Positions 49,918 to 58,155 of a stretch of 64,000 bases of DNA are shown piece by piece. Numbering within the stretch: position 1 is the first letter of the stretch; every line of letters begins with the position of its first letter. The translations under genes were made by a program, and so were the position numbers. The stretch covers positions 1 to 64,000 of the forward strand of contig CASFPX010000013.1 in the NCBI GenBank assembly GCA_949296915.1, written 5' to 3'. The notes under the pieces are model-generated. The model was not told where the DNA came from and made no database searches. It worked only from the letters and a program-made list of their open reading frames with translations. This stretch comes from Onthovicinus sp900555545. Its GTDB lineage: Bacteria > Bacillota > Clostridia > Oscillospirales > Acutalibacteraceae.

Positions 49918-50421
49918 GTGATTTTTACCTTTCGGGATTTTGTGTTCCCGGTCAACCCGCAGAGCCTGGAGATCCGGGATGGGGATCGCGTTCGGGCGCT
50001 ATCCCTGGCGCAGGACGGCTGGTGGCTCGGTGAGAAAGGCCCCCAACCGTCTGCGGTGACGGGTTCGGGGACCTTTACCGGAACGGAGGCGCTGCGGGAT
50101 TTTGATTGCCTGCGCACAGAGTATCTTCGGGGCGGATCCGGCGTGCTGATCCTTGGCGGCTACCGGAGCATGGACGCCGTGTTTCGTTCCCTGGTGTGTA
50201 CGGGCAGGCAGGGGAACAGCGTGGGCTATTCCTTTGAGTTCGTGGAATACCCGGTAGAAAAATCCGCGGCGGAAAAGGTGGTCCATCTTGTTTCCGCAGG
50301 ACAGACACTGTGGGATATTTCGGACCGGTACGGGATCGGCCTCGAACGATTACTGGCGCTCAATCCCACCATTCCCGCGCCGGAGGATGTTGTGGAGGGC
50401 GAGGAGGTGCGCCTATGCTAA
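49918..50421 (+). CDS. LysM-containing baseplate protein (XkdP-like)
   Basis: A GTG start, 1 bp after the 44-residue ORF, gives 167 residues. The N-terminal part (IFTFRDFVFPVNPQSLEI to YSFEFVEYPVE) is a beta-rich baseplate domain. Residues about 120-166 form a LysM motif (HLVSAGQTLWDISDRYG, LNPTIPAPEDVVEGEEV). In contractile tails this protein joins tube end to baseplate hub. It is not an endolysin; no hydrolase domain is present. Confidence 0.78.
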   Translation: MIFTFRDFVFPVNPQSLEIRDGDRVRALSLAQDGWWLGEKGPQPSAVTGSGTFTGTEALRDFDCLRTEYLRGGSGVLILGGYRSMDAVFRSLVCTGRQGNSVGYSFEFVEYPVEKSAAEKVVHLVSAGQTLWDISDRYGIGLERLLALNPTIPAPEDVVEGEEVRLC

Positions 50422-51422
50422 AAGTCCGGTTGGCTGCGCTGGATGGGCGTATCTATGAGACGGACCGGGTGTGGCAGTTGGAGTGTTCCGACCGGTTGGA
50501 TACGCCGGCACAGTCACTGACCGTATCGATCCCGGAGCCCTCCCGAATGGGGGAGCTCGTACGGATCAGCGTATTTTGGGGCGGTGAATGCCTGTTTGAC
50601 GGCACGGTGGATGAGCAGGAGTGGCGTCTGGGGGGATCAGAGGACGTGCTGGAGATCAGCGCACGCTCTGCCGGTGGCGCGCTGCTGGACAATGAGGCCA
50701 TCCCGGTGACGTACAACTGCCCCTGCCTGGAGGATTTGTATCAGCTGCATTTGAAGCCCTATGGGGTGCGGGGCTGGCGGGGCAGTTCCGCGCGGTGCAG
50801 CACGTATTACCCGGTGCGGGCCGGGGCCAGCGAGTGGGACGCCGTGCGCGCCTTTTGTATCGGTGTGCTGGGAGTGCTGCCCCGGCTGACGGACGAGCTG
50901 ATGCTCGATGCCACCGGGGAACCCTCCGGCCGCGGGATGCTCTTTAGCAACACACAGCCGGGTGCGCACCGTTACACTGCTCTGACAGCGCGGCGGGTAC
51001 GCAGCGGTGTGATTGGGGAGATCGCCTATCAGTCCGGGTGGGAGGGAACCTATGCCTGCAGGGCGCGCAGCGTTTCCGCAGCGGCTCGGGATATCACCAC
51101 GCGGCAGGTGGTCAATCTGTCCGGTACGGCGGACTGGGAAAAATATTCGGCCCTTAGCCGGATGTTCCATGCGTCCGAACAGGGGAGCGAGGAACTCGTG
51201 CTGAAGACACCGGAATTCTTCCCGTGCCGCCCGGGGGATCGCGTGCGTGTTCGGGATAGCCGAATGGGCGCTTTTGACGGCTATGTGATCTATGAGATTG
51301 TCCGGAGCCTGTCCGGCGGGGAACCGGTGTGCAGGCTCGTGCTGCGCCCGGAACGATATTTGAAAGGATGGAATGACCATGTGGTTGACACAGCGGCTGT
51401 TATCGGAGAACAGCGCCCGTGA
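50415..51422 (+). CDS. Baseplate hub protein (XkdQ/gp27-like)
   Basis: The start at 50415 lies within the end of the LysM gene, after GAGGAGG, and gives 335 residues. The protein opens with VRLAALDGRIYETDRVWQLECSDRL and contains hub-like segments (RAGASEWDAVRAFCIGVLGVLPRL, PGDRVRVRDSRMG). Size, order and pattern match the hub that carries the spike in contractile tails. Confidence 0.75.
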   Translation: MLKVRLAALDGRIYETDRVWQLECSDRLDTPAQSLTVSIPEPSRMGELVRISVFWGGECLFDGTVDEQEWRLGGSEDVLEISARSAGGALLDNEAIPVTYNCPCLEDLYQLHLKPYGVRGWRGSSARCSTYYPVRAGASEWDAVRAFCIGVLGVLPRLTDELMLDATGEPSGRGMLFSNTQPGAHRYTALTARRVRSGVIGEIAYQSGWEGTYACRARSVSAAARDITTRQVVNLSGTADWEKYSALSRMFHASEQGSEELVLKTPEFFPCRPGDRVRVRDSRMGAFDGYVIYEIVRSLSGGEPVCRLVLRPERYLKGWNDHVVDTAAVIGEQRP

Positions 51423-51747
51423 AAATGAGCGCGGGCGCGTGACGATGAATGAGGGCGGACGTCTGAGTGTGAGCGCGGCGGTACACGAACGCATGGTGGA
51501 CACATATACGCCCTACGGCTACACGGCCCTCCCGCCTTCCGGGGCGCGCATCCTGCTGGTGCCATGTGCACAGGGCAGCGTGTGTACAGGCGTGCGGTGC
51601 GAGCTCCCGGCCGGTTTGGCGGCTGGAGAAGTGCGGATCACCTCCGCCGGAGGGGCTCAGATTGTGCTGAAAAATAATGGAGAGATCCATCTCAACGGGG
51701 CCGTTATCACACCGGATGGGCGGATCATCCAGGGCAAGGGGGGCTGA
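51373..51747 (+). CDS. Baseplate spike-like protein (gpV class)
   Basis: The 124-residue protein overlaps the hub gene by 50 bp. An OB-like segment (ERGRVTMNEGGRLSVSAAV, YTALPPSGARILLVPC) precedes a short repetitive beta tip, VRITSAGGAQIVLKNNGEIHLNGAVITPDG, as at the point of puncturing spikes. It is short for the class, as is everything in this tail. Confidence 0.72.
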   Translation: MTMWLTQRLLSENSARENERGRVTMNEGGRLSVSAAVHERMVDTYTPYGYTALPPSGARILLVPCAQGSVCTGVRCELPAGLAAGEVRITSAGGAQIVLKNNGEIHLNGAVITPDGRIIQGKGG

Positions 51748-51749
51748 TC

Positions 51750-52076
51750 GTGCGGGAACAAGTTTATTCATATAATGCGTGTGGAATGCCCGAGCGCGCC
51801 GTGGGCCGGGAGGCACTTTTGCAGGAGGCATATATCCGGCTGCGAATGACGAAGGGGAGCTTCCCCTACGACCGGGAGATGGGCAGTCTGCTCCACCGGC
51901 TGATGGAATCCCCGGCGGCGGAGCGGGAGATGATGGCGCTCGCTTACGCACGCGAGGCGCTGCTCCCCATGGCGGAGGTGCAGGCCGTTAGCGCGCATTT
52001 AGCCGAATCCTCCGCGGCGGAGGTCAAGCTGGAAATCTTTGGCGAACGGGAGAAAGTGAGGGTTAAACTACAATGA
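51750..52076 (+). CDS. Baseplate wedge protein (gp25/XkdS-like)
   Basis: A GTG start gives 108 residues. GREALLQEAYIRLRMTKGSFPYDREMGSLLHRL matches the core of gp25/XkdS wedge proteins, where the conserved segment reads roughly L-x-T-x-KGSFP-x-D-x-x-x-G. It overlaps the gpJ gene by 4 bp. Wedge proteins normally seed the sheath, so its presence without a sheath gene is odd. Confidence 0.82.
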   Translation: MREQVYSYNACGMPERAVGREALLQEAYIRLRMTKGSFPYDREMGSLLHRLMESPAAEREMMALAYAREALLPMAEVQAVSAHLAESSAAEVKLEIFGEREKVRVKLQ

Positions 52077-53191
52077 GAGAGGATGGAAAGATCACTGTGG
52101 AGGCGCTGGCACAGCGGATGGAGCAGGCTTTTGAACAGCAGGCAGGTTATCCGGCGGGCAGCGCCACGGATGTGGGCATACGGATCCGGACCCTGGCCGG
52201 GGAGTTGTATGCGCTCTACGCACGCCTGGAATTTTTCCGCCGGCAGTCCTTCCCGGCTACGGCTACCGGGACGTATTTGGAGGAGCACGCGCGGATGCGC
52301 GGCCTGGAGCGCAAGCAGGCGGGGACGGCGTCCGGCACTGTGACCTTTTACCGGAACCGGTCGGAGGATTCCGCGCTGGTGGATTATGACCCGCTGGCAG
52401 ATCCGCTGCTTGCAGATGCGGTGGAGATCCCACAGGGGACAATCTGCGCCACTGCGGGCAGTGTGCCCATGCAGTTTATCACAACAGAAACCTGCCTTAT
52501 GGAGCCGGGAATATGGCAGGTGGATGCGCCGGTACAGGCGGCCGGCAGCGGCCGCGCGTACAACGCAGCTCCCGGTGTGGTCAACACGCTGGTCAACGCC
52601 CCGCAGGGGGTCACCGGTGTGACCAATCAGGGTTATATCTATGGCGGCGGGGATGCGGAGCCGGATGAAGCGCTGCGCAGCCGGATCGAGCAGAGCTATG
52701 CGATTCGGGATAACGGGGTCAATGCGCAGTATTATATCAGTAAGGCGATTGCGTTTGCGCAGGTGATCAGTGCCAATGTGCTGCCGCGCGTACGGGGCGA
52801 CGGCACGGTGGATGTGGCCGTGCGTACCCATACAAATGAGGGGGAAGAGCTGATCGAACAGATTACACGGGAGCTGGAGCAGAACCGTGAGCTGTGCTGT
52901 GATGTACTGGTACGCTATGCGCAGCCGTATGAACAGGCCTTTGTGCTGGATGTCACATCATATTATGGCAGCGATCGGGAGATTGTCCGCCAGGCGTGTG
53001 AGGAGGCTGCCTACGGTTACATCGACGCACTTGCCGTGGGGGAACCTGTGCGCCTGAGTGTGCTGATCGGGCGGGTAATGGCTGTGGACGGTGTGGTCAA
53101 CTGCCAGGTATCCGAGCCGGGTGGGGATGTGCATCCCCCGTTGGACTGCTATACGGTGCCGGCGATCCAGATTGTGGTGAGTGTAGAGTAG
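52073..53191 (+). CDS. Baseplate J-like protein (XkdT/gpJ)
   Basis: The 372-residue protein is full length for the baseplate J family. Recognisable segments include the N-terminal GSATDVGIRIRTLAGELYALYA, ATGTYLEEHARMRGLERKQAGTASG, GSGRAYNAAPGVVNTLVNAPQGVTGVTN, and GGDAEPDEALRSRI. It forms the periphery of the baseplate. It is intact with no frameshift. Confidence 0.9.
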   Translation: MREDGKITVEALAQRMEQAFEQQAGYPAGSATDVGIRIRTLAGELYALYARLEFFRRQSFPATATGTYLEEHARMRGLERKQAGTASGTVTFYRNRSEDSALVDYDPLADPLLADAVEIPQGTICATAGSVPMQFITTETCLMEPGIWQVDAPVQAAGSGRAYNAAPGVVNTLVNAPQGVTGVTNQGYIYGGGDAEPDEALRSRIEQSYAIRDNGVNAQYYISKAIAFAQVISANVLPRVRGDGTVDVAVRTHTNEGEELIEQITRELEQNRELCCDVLVRYAQPYEQAFVLDVTSYYGSDREIVRQACEEAAYGYIDALAVGEPVRLSVLIGRVMAVDGVVNCQVSEPGGDVHPPLDCYTVPAIQIVVSVE

Positions 53192-53201
53192 GGGGAGTTT
53201 G

Positions 53202-53759
53202 ATGGAATGTCTGGAACGATTGCGCCGGGTGACGGAGCGGACCGGCGTTTATAATCTGGACCGTGAGCCGTCCGTCGTGGCGGAGCTATACGCGTACAGC
53301 GTCGGGATCAGTCGGATAGAGCGCGAACTGGTGCAGGCGCTGGAGGCGCTGTTCCCCGCCACCGCCGGGGAAGATGGGCTGCGGCGCTTTGAGCGCCTGC
53401 TCCATCTGGATCCGTCCGGAGAGCTGGAACAGCGCAGGCAGGCGGTATATGAGAAACTGATTTGCCGTCCCGGCACGTGGAGCCGGGAGGAGTACTTTGA
53501 CACTTTGCTGGACAGTGGCTTTACGGGAACGTGGTCAGAGGAACCGGAGCATTTTACCCTGCGGCTACAGTTCGACAGCGGATTTACTGTTGAACAGGTG
53601 CGTGATGCCTTTGCGGCATCCTACCGGCTATTGCCCGCACACCTGCGCCCGGCGCTGGCGGGTGATCCGCTCACCTGGGATCAGATCGATGCGGCGATGC
53701 TGCCCTTTTCCCAGTGGGAGGAGAGCTGCATCTGCTGGGACGCAATGGACGCAGTATAA
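53202..53759 (+). CDS. Tail protein gpI/XkdU-like (DUF2313 type)
   Basis: The ATG at 53202, just after GGGGGAG, gives 185 residues. EKLICRPGTWSREEYFDTLLDSGF and FTVEQVRDAFAASYRLLPAHL match the order found in gpI/YmfQ proteins that link baseplate J to fibres. A TTG at 53199 is a less likely start. Confidence 0.78.
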   Translation: MECLERLRRVTERTGVYNLDREPSVVAELYAYSVGISRIERELVQALEALFPATAGEDGLRRFERLLHLDPSGELEQRRQAVYEKLICRPGTWSREEYFDTLLDSGFTGTWSEEPEHFTLRLQFDSGFTVEQVRDAFAASYRLLPAHLRPALAGDPLTWDQIDAAMLPFSQWEESCICWDAMDAV

Positions 53760-53775
53760 AAGGAGGACTTCAAAC

Positions 53776-54249
53776 ATGTCAAGCACCAACAAGACGCCGA
53801 ATCTCGGCCTGAATAACTGGGCCGGATCGGACCGCCCGCAGCGGGCGGATTTTAACAGCGACAACCTGCTTTTGGACACGCTGGCGGGCGGCCATATTAA
53901 AAACGGTGATATCCATGTCACGGCGGCGGAAAAAGAAAAATGGAACGGGCCGGTCGCGTTCAGTATGTATTTTGGCACCAATGCGGACAGCCGCGAGATT
54001 AAATTGGGCTATCAGCCCACGGCTGTATTCGTCTATCCCCAGGATATGCCCATGTTTGCCATCAATTTTGACACCCGGGTGACGGAGTGCTATTTTGGTG
54101 CGGCGGGCGGTACTTTTAACAGCCGGGGGATCTCCATCACGTCGGATGGATTCAACGTGCGCAACAACTACCGGTATCAGAGCTCGAGCAATGACGTGGT
54201 TATGCTCAATAAAGCGAATACGAACTACATTTTTCTTGCGTGGAAATAA
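53776..54249 (+). CDS. Short fibre-like protein
   Basis: AGGAGG precedes the ATG; 157 residues. The N-terminus TPNLGLNNWAGSDRPQRADFNSDNLLLDTL resembles the baseplate-attachment start of tail fibres (K-T-x-N-x-x-L-x-x-W-x-x-x-D). The C-terminal beta-rich domain (about 60-157) could bind a surface ligand. It is far shorter than usual fibres, and no chaperone gene follows. It is the last gene of the cluster. Confidence 0.72.
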   Translation: MSSTNKTPNLGLNNWAGSDRPQRADFNSDNLLLDTLAGGHIKNGDIHVTAAEKEKWNGPVAFSMYFGTNADSREIKLGYQPTAVFVYPQDMPMFAINFDTRVTECYFGAAGGTFNSRGISITSDGFNVRNNYRYQSSSNDVVMLNKANTNYIFLAWK

Positions 54250-54264
54250 GGGACAATTTTCCCC

Positions 54265-54293
54265 TTGATTTTTGCCTTGCTTTCCGTTATGAT
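54265..54293 (+). promoter_or_regulatory. Promoter of the P-type ATPase gene
   Basis: TTGATT (54265-54270) and TATGAT (54288-54293) are spaced by 17 bp and start 15 bp after the fibre gene, so the ATPase has its own transcript. Confidence 0.6.
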
Positions 54294-54299
54294 AATAGC

Positions 54300-54435
54300 G
54301 GACGGATTTTTCCGCAGAAAGGAAGACTTGTACGATGGACGATGCCGGCGACGCCGACAACCCTCCCAGTACGGAACTGAATACAGCAAGATAAGGCATG
54401 GCTTGTACGCTGCGGCGTACGGGCTGTGCTTTTTT
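54300..54435 (+). ncRNA. Structured leader ending in a terminator, candidate riboswitch
   Basis: The leader holds a GC-rich hairpin region (GCCGGCGACGCCGAC near 54340) and ends in a 15-bp stem, GCATGGCTTGTACGC (54396-54410) with GCGTACGGGCTGTGC (54415-54429), a 4-nt loop and six T residues. A full terminator 65 bp before a start codon implies conditional read-through. It does not match the yybP-ykoY, NiCo or fluoride consensus as recalled. The ligand is unknown; a cation sensed for the downstream pump is the simplest guess. Confidence 0.55.
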
Positions 54436-54502
54436 GTGTTTTTAAGCCTGATCCTGCCAAGCGGCAGTCAGAATATTTTTTTGAAAGGAGTGATCGATCC
54501 CT

Positions 54503-57163
54503 ATGGATCATCACAAGCGAAAGCCTTGGCACGCGCTGCCTCTGTCGGAGGTGCTCCGGGAACTGGAGACCACCGCGGAGGGACTGAGCGACGCCGAGGC
54601 GGCAAACAGACTGAAACAAAACGGTAAAAATGAGCTGCGCTCGCGCCCGCCCCGCACACTGGGGCAGATGCTGCGCGCACAGATCCTGGATCCGATGGTG
54701 CTGATCCTCATCGGTGCAGCAGTCCTGTCAGCGGCACTCCAGGAGTGGACGGAGGCCGCGGTCATTGGGCTGATCGTCGTACTCAATGCGGTGATCGGTA
54801 TCGTGCAGGAGAAAAAGGCACAGTCGTCGCTCGAGGCCCTGCGGCAGATGAGTGCACCCACGGCACGCGTTCTGCGCCAGGGGGAGGAGAGCGTCGTACC
54901 GGCTGCGGAGCTGGTCGTGGGGGATATTGTACAGCTGCGCGACGGGGACATGGTCCCGGCTGATCTGCGGCTAATCGACTCGGCCAATCTCAAAATCCAG
55001 GAGGCCTCCCTAACGGGTGAGTCCGTCCCTGTGGAAAAGGATGCGGACTCCTGCCCGGCGGAGTCATGCGCGCTGGCTGACCGGTGCAATATGGCCTATT
55101 CCTCCTCCATTGTCACCTATGGACGTGCGGAGGGCGTCGTTGTCGCCACGGGGATGCAGACCCAGGTGGGCGATGTTGCCTCCATGCTCGACAGCCAGGA
55201 TGACACGGACACACCGCTGAAACGTAAGTTGAATGCAGTGGGCAAGGTGCTCACCGCAGTAGGCGTGGTGATCTGTGTGCTGATCTTCGCCATTGGCGCA
55301 CTGTATGGCCGGCCGATGGTTCCGCAGCTGCTTGTGGCAATTTCGCTGGCGATCTCCATTATCCCGGAGGGCCTCCCCGCTACGGCGACGATTGTCATGG
55401 CGCTGGGCGTCCGGCGCATGGCGCGTCAGAATGCACTGATCCGCAAGCTGCCGGCCGTAGAGACGCTTGGGAGCGCCACCGTGATTTGCAGTGATAAAAC
55501 CGGGACGCTCACGCTCAATAAAATGACCGTAAAAGAGATTTATCAATACAATCCCTCCGGTGAGGTGGATGCTGCCCCCGTGCCCCAAAATCTGGAGGGG
55601 GATCCCGCATTGGAACAGATGATGTATGCCGCCGCGCTGTGCAATGATGCGAGCTTTGATCCGGATCACGCCGGCGAGATCATCGGGGACCCTACGGAGG
55701 GAGCCCTGCTGTATCTGGCTCGGGGGTTCGGGATCGACCATGAGGCGCTGGAGGATCAGTATCCGCGCCTGTTTGAACAGCCGTTTGACTCCGGCCGTAA
55801 GCGCATGACGACAGTGCACCGAATCGGAGGGGAAAATATCGCCTATACCAAGGGCGCGGTAGAGGAGCTGCTGGATAGATGTACGCGTGTACATACCCCG
55901 TCGGGGGAGGTCCCCCTCACCGAGGATGTCCGGGACAGCATCCTGACGGCCTGCCACAGGATGTCGGAACGCGCGCTGCGCGTACTCGGCTTTGCCAGCC
56001 GGATTCTGCCGCAGGTGCCGCAGGATGAGGAAGCGGACGTCGAATGGGAGCTCGTCTTCCTGGGCGCGGTCGGGATGATCGATCCGCCGCGCAAGGAGGT
56101 GGCAAAGTCCGTCCACACCTGCCGGGAGGCTGGGATCCGCACGGTGATGATCACCGGCGACCATCGGGATACCGCCCTTGCCATCGCAGGGGAGCTCGGG
56201 ATCTGCGGCCCCGGGGACGGTGTGCTCACGGGAGATGAATTGGAACAGATGCGTGATGAGGATCTGGACCGCGCCGTGCCGCACACGGCGGTATTTGCCC
56301 GGGTTTCGCCGGCAGATAAGCTGCGGATTGTCCGATCATTGCAGCGTACGGGCGAGGTTGCCGCGATGACAGGGGACGGGGTCAATGACGCTCCGGCGCT
56401 CAAGGTCGCTGATATCGGCGTTGCAATGGGTCGCGGCGGCACGGATGTCGCCAAGGATGCGGCGGATATGATCCTGCTCGATGACAGCTTTACCACAATC
56501 GCCTATGCCATCCGGGAGGGGCGGCGCGTCTACCGGAATATCCAAAAGGTAATCCAATTCCTGCTGGCCGGGAATATTGCGGAGATCACCACCCTTTTTG
56601 CGGCGACGCTCTTTAACTGGGATGCCCCGCTTCAGGCGGTACATATCCTGTGGGTCAATCTGGCCACAGCCACACTCCCGGCGCTTGCCCTCGGTGTGGA
56701 TCCGCCCGCGCGGGACATCATGCACCAGCAGCCGGTTCGTTCCGGGACACTGTTTGAAAAGGATTTGATCGGGCGTGTACTGACACAGGGGATTTTTGTT
56801 GCGGCGATGACGACTGTGGCGTATTGGATCGGCGTGGCGGAAGGCTCTGCCGCCGCGGGACAGACGATGGCGTTTTGTGTGCTGGCCTTTTCCCAAATGC
56901 TGCGCGCGCTGGATCAGCGTTCGAATATCGCGCCGATCTGGCAGCGCGGGCAGGGGCACAACCCGTGGCTCTGGCTGTCGTTTGCCGTATCCGCGGTGCT
57001 GGTGGGCTGCATCCTGTTGATTCCCCCGTTGCAGTCGGCCTTTCAGGTGGTCCCATTAGGTGTGGATCAATTTGGGATTGCTGTGGGGCTGTCGCTCCTG
57101 TCGATCGTACAGATTGAAGCCGTAAAAGCGTTGAAACGCCTTTGCAGGCGAAAGAAAAAATAA
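54503..57163 (+). CDS. Cation-translocating P-type ATPase, Ca2+ type
   Basis: The 886-residue pump has the cation-ATPase N domain (1-70), actuator TGES, phosphorylation site DKTGTLT, nucleotide domain and hinge TGDGVNDAPALK. The membrane motif PEGLPA in span 4 and the C-terminal four-span extension place it in the SERCA/PMCA-like group, so Ca2+ export is most likely, Mn2+ possible. AAAGGAG lies about 12 bp before the ATG. It is monocistronic with a terminator-containing leader. Confidence 0.93.
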   Translation: MDHHKRKPWHALPLSEVLRELETTAEGLSDAEAANRLKQNGKNELRSRPPRTLGQMLRAQILDPMVLILIGAAVLSAALQEWTEAAVIGLIVVLNAVIGIVQEKKAQSSLEALRQMSAPTARVLRQGEESVVPAAELVVGDIVQLRDGDMVPADLRLIDSANLKIQEASLTGESVPVEKDADSCPAESCALADRCNMAYSSSIVTYGRAEGVVVATGMQTQVGDVASMLDSQDDTDTPLKRKLNAVGKVLTAVGVVICVLIFAIGALYGRPMVPQLLVAISLAISIIPEGLPATATIVMALGVRRMARQNALIRKLPAVETLGSATVICSDKTGTLTLNKMTVKEIYQYNPSGEVDAAPVPQNLEGDPALEQMMYAAALCNDASFDPDHAGEIIGDPTEGALLYLARGFGIDHEALEDQYPRLFEQPFDSGRKRMTTVHRIGGENIAYTKGAVEELLDRCTRVHTPSGEVPLTEDVRDSILTACHRMSERALRVLGFASRILPQVPQDEEADVEWELVFLGAVGMIDPPRKEVAKSVHTCREAGIRTVMITGDHRDTALAIAGELGICGPGDGVLTGDELEQMRDEDLDRAVPHTAVFARVSPADKLRIVRSLQRTGEVAAMTGDGVNDAPALKVADIGVAMGRGGTDVAKDAADMILLDDSFTTIAYAIREGRRVYRNIQKVIQFLLAGNIAEITTLFAATLFNWDAPLQAVHILWVNLATATLPALALGVDPPARDIMHQQPVRSGTLFEKDLIGRVLTQGIFVAAMTTVAYWIGVAEGSAAAGQTMAFCVLAFSQMLRALDQRSNIAPIWQRGQGHNPWLWLSFAVSAVLVGCILLIPPLQSAFQVVPLGVDQFGIAVGLSLLSIVQIEAVKALKRLCRRKKK

Positions 57164-57185
57164 ATCGGCGCCAAATTAAAAAGGC

Positions 57186-57221
57186 GGGGAGCCGGCTGTC
57201 ATATCCGGCTCCCCATATTTT
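57186..57221. terminator. Bidirectional terminator
   Basis: GGGGAGCCGG (57186-57195) pairs with CCGGCTCCCC (57205-57214), followed by ATATTTTTATT; it separates convergent genes. Confidence 0.8.
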
Positions 57222-57229
57222 TATTCTGT

Positions 57230-57730
57230 TTACGGGTCCATCTTGTGCAGCACTGGTTCGCTCTGGACGCTGGAATCCATAACGTCCCCAAATTTTACGA
57301 TAAAATCTGTAAATTGATTCAGTTCTTCCGGCGGGATGTCCTTTAAAATGGAAAAGATAGGTGCCCACTCTGTCAAGATCAATTGGCTTCGCTTTAAATA
57401 CAGCTCTTTTCCCTTTGGCGAAAGCTTTAAAATAATATTTTTTTTGTTACCGGCCAGGCGGTAACGTTCTACCAAACCGAGGGAAGTTAATGTTTTCACG
57501 TATTTTGAAAAATTACTGGCTGGAATGCCAATCTTTTTTGCCAAATAGGCCATGTTGTACATATTGTCTTCAAATTCACAAATGCATTCCAGGGTCTGCC
57601 ATTCATGTGCGGTGAGGGGAACGTCTATGCCGTCGCCTCTTTTATCCGCCTGAAAATGGGCATATAAATTTGCGTATCGGATCAGTGCCCGGACGATCTC
57701 ACGGTATTGCCCCATCCATTGAAGTTCCAA
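57230..57730 (-). CDS. MarR-family transcriptional regulator
   Basis: A TTG start, 7 bp after GGAGG, gives 166 residues; an ATG five codons later is the alternative. The winged helix reads LTAHEWQTLECICEF, MAYLAKKIGIPASNFSKYVKTLTSLGLVERYR, and the wing KKNIILKLSPKGKELY. It is divergent from the hydrolase-membrane fusion gene, which is its most likely target. The ligand is unknown. Confidence 0.9.
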   Translation of the reverse strand: MELQWMGQYREIVRALIRYANLYAHFQADKRGDGIDVPLTAHEWQTLECICEFEDNMYNMAYLAKKIGIPASNFSKYVKTLTSLGLVERYRLAGNKKNIILKLSPKGKELYLKRSQLILTEWAPIFSILKDIPPEELNQFTDFIVKFGDVMDSSVQSEPVLHKMDP

Positions 57731-57921
57731 ATCATCACCTCCTAAAAATTTTGAGGGATCAAAAACGGCCTCCCCACCGCCGGGACGGAATTGCTAACAA
57801 TGTCGACTGTACCCATTTGCCCCAACGATTGGTAAATGTTCCAGAATATTATAACAGAAAGTGTAAAAAAAGGAAATATAAAAGAAATTTTAGAAAATAT
57901 TCCAAAAAGTTCTACCGATCG
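57731..57921. other. AT-rich divergent regulatory region
   Basis: This part of the 425-bp gap between the MarR gene and the fusion hydrolase is AT-rich and has no ORF. It probably contains the MarR promoter and operator, but no clear palindrome was identified. Confidence 0.4.
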
Positions 57922-57951
57922 TTGTGTTAATTGTGTATTGTATATTATAAT
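57922..57951 (+). promoter_or_regulatory. Promoter upstream of a short transcript
   Basis: TTGTGT (57922-57927) and a perfect TATAAT (57946-57951) are spaced by 18 bp. Confidence 0.55.
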
Positions 57952-57957
57952 GCAGTG

Positions 57958-58052
57958 CTGTATAATTATATGCATAAAACAACAATTTGTTATGTGCAGA
58001 GTATAGAGAAGGGCATAACACGACGGCGGTAGCTGTAGTGTTATGCCTTTTT
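57958..58052 (+). ncRNA. Short structured transcript: small RNA or attenuated leader
   Basis: The predicted 95-nt transcript has an internal stem (GCATAAAACA with TGTTATGTGC) and ends in a terminator: GGCATAACAC (58012-58021) with GTGTTATGCC (58038-58047), then TTTTT. It could be a stand-alone small RNA or an attenuator for the gene at 58156. No ORF is supported. Confidence 0.45.
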
Positions 58053-58155
58053 GGGATAAAATTCAAAGTTACAAATTGATGGAGGAGGGATAGGTAATAA
58101 AAGGGAGACGCAAAGATTCAGAACAAAATTGGGAAGAAAGTGAGGTAAGGGAAAA

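Noticed and set aside
49918..50421. Endolysin
   Set aside because: Only a LysM motif is present; no peptidoglycan hydrolase domain. The order matches a baseplate LysM protein.
42995..54249. Tailocin, type VI secretion or extracellular contractile injection system
   Set aside because: Terminase, portal and capsid genes are present and no sheath or AAA+ disassembly ATPase is, so a headless contractile device does not fit.
54280..54440. yybP-ykoY manganese riboswitch before the P-type ATPase
   Set aside because: The GGGGAGUAG loop and its closing partner were not found; only the terminator and a generic GC-rich fold are clear.
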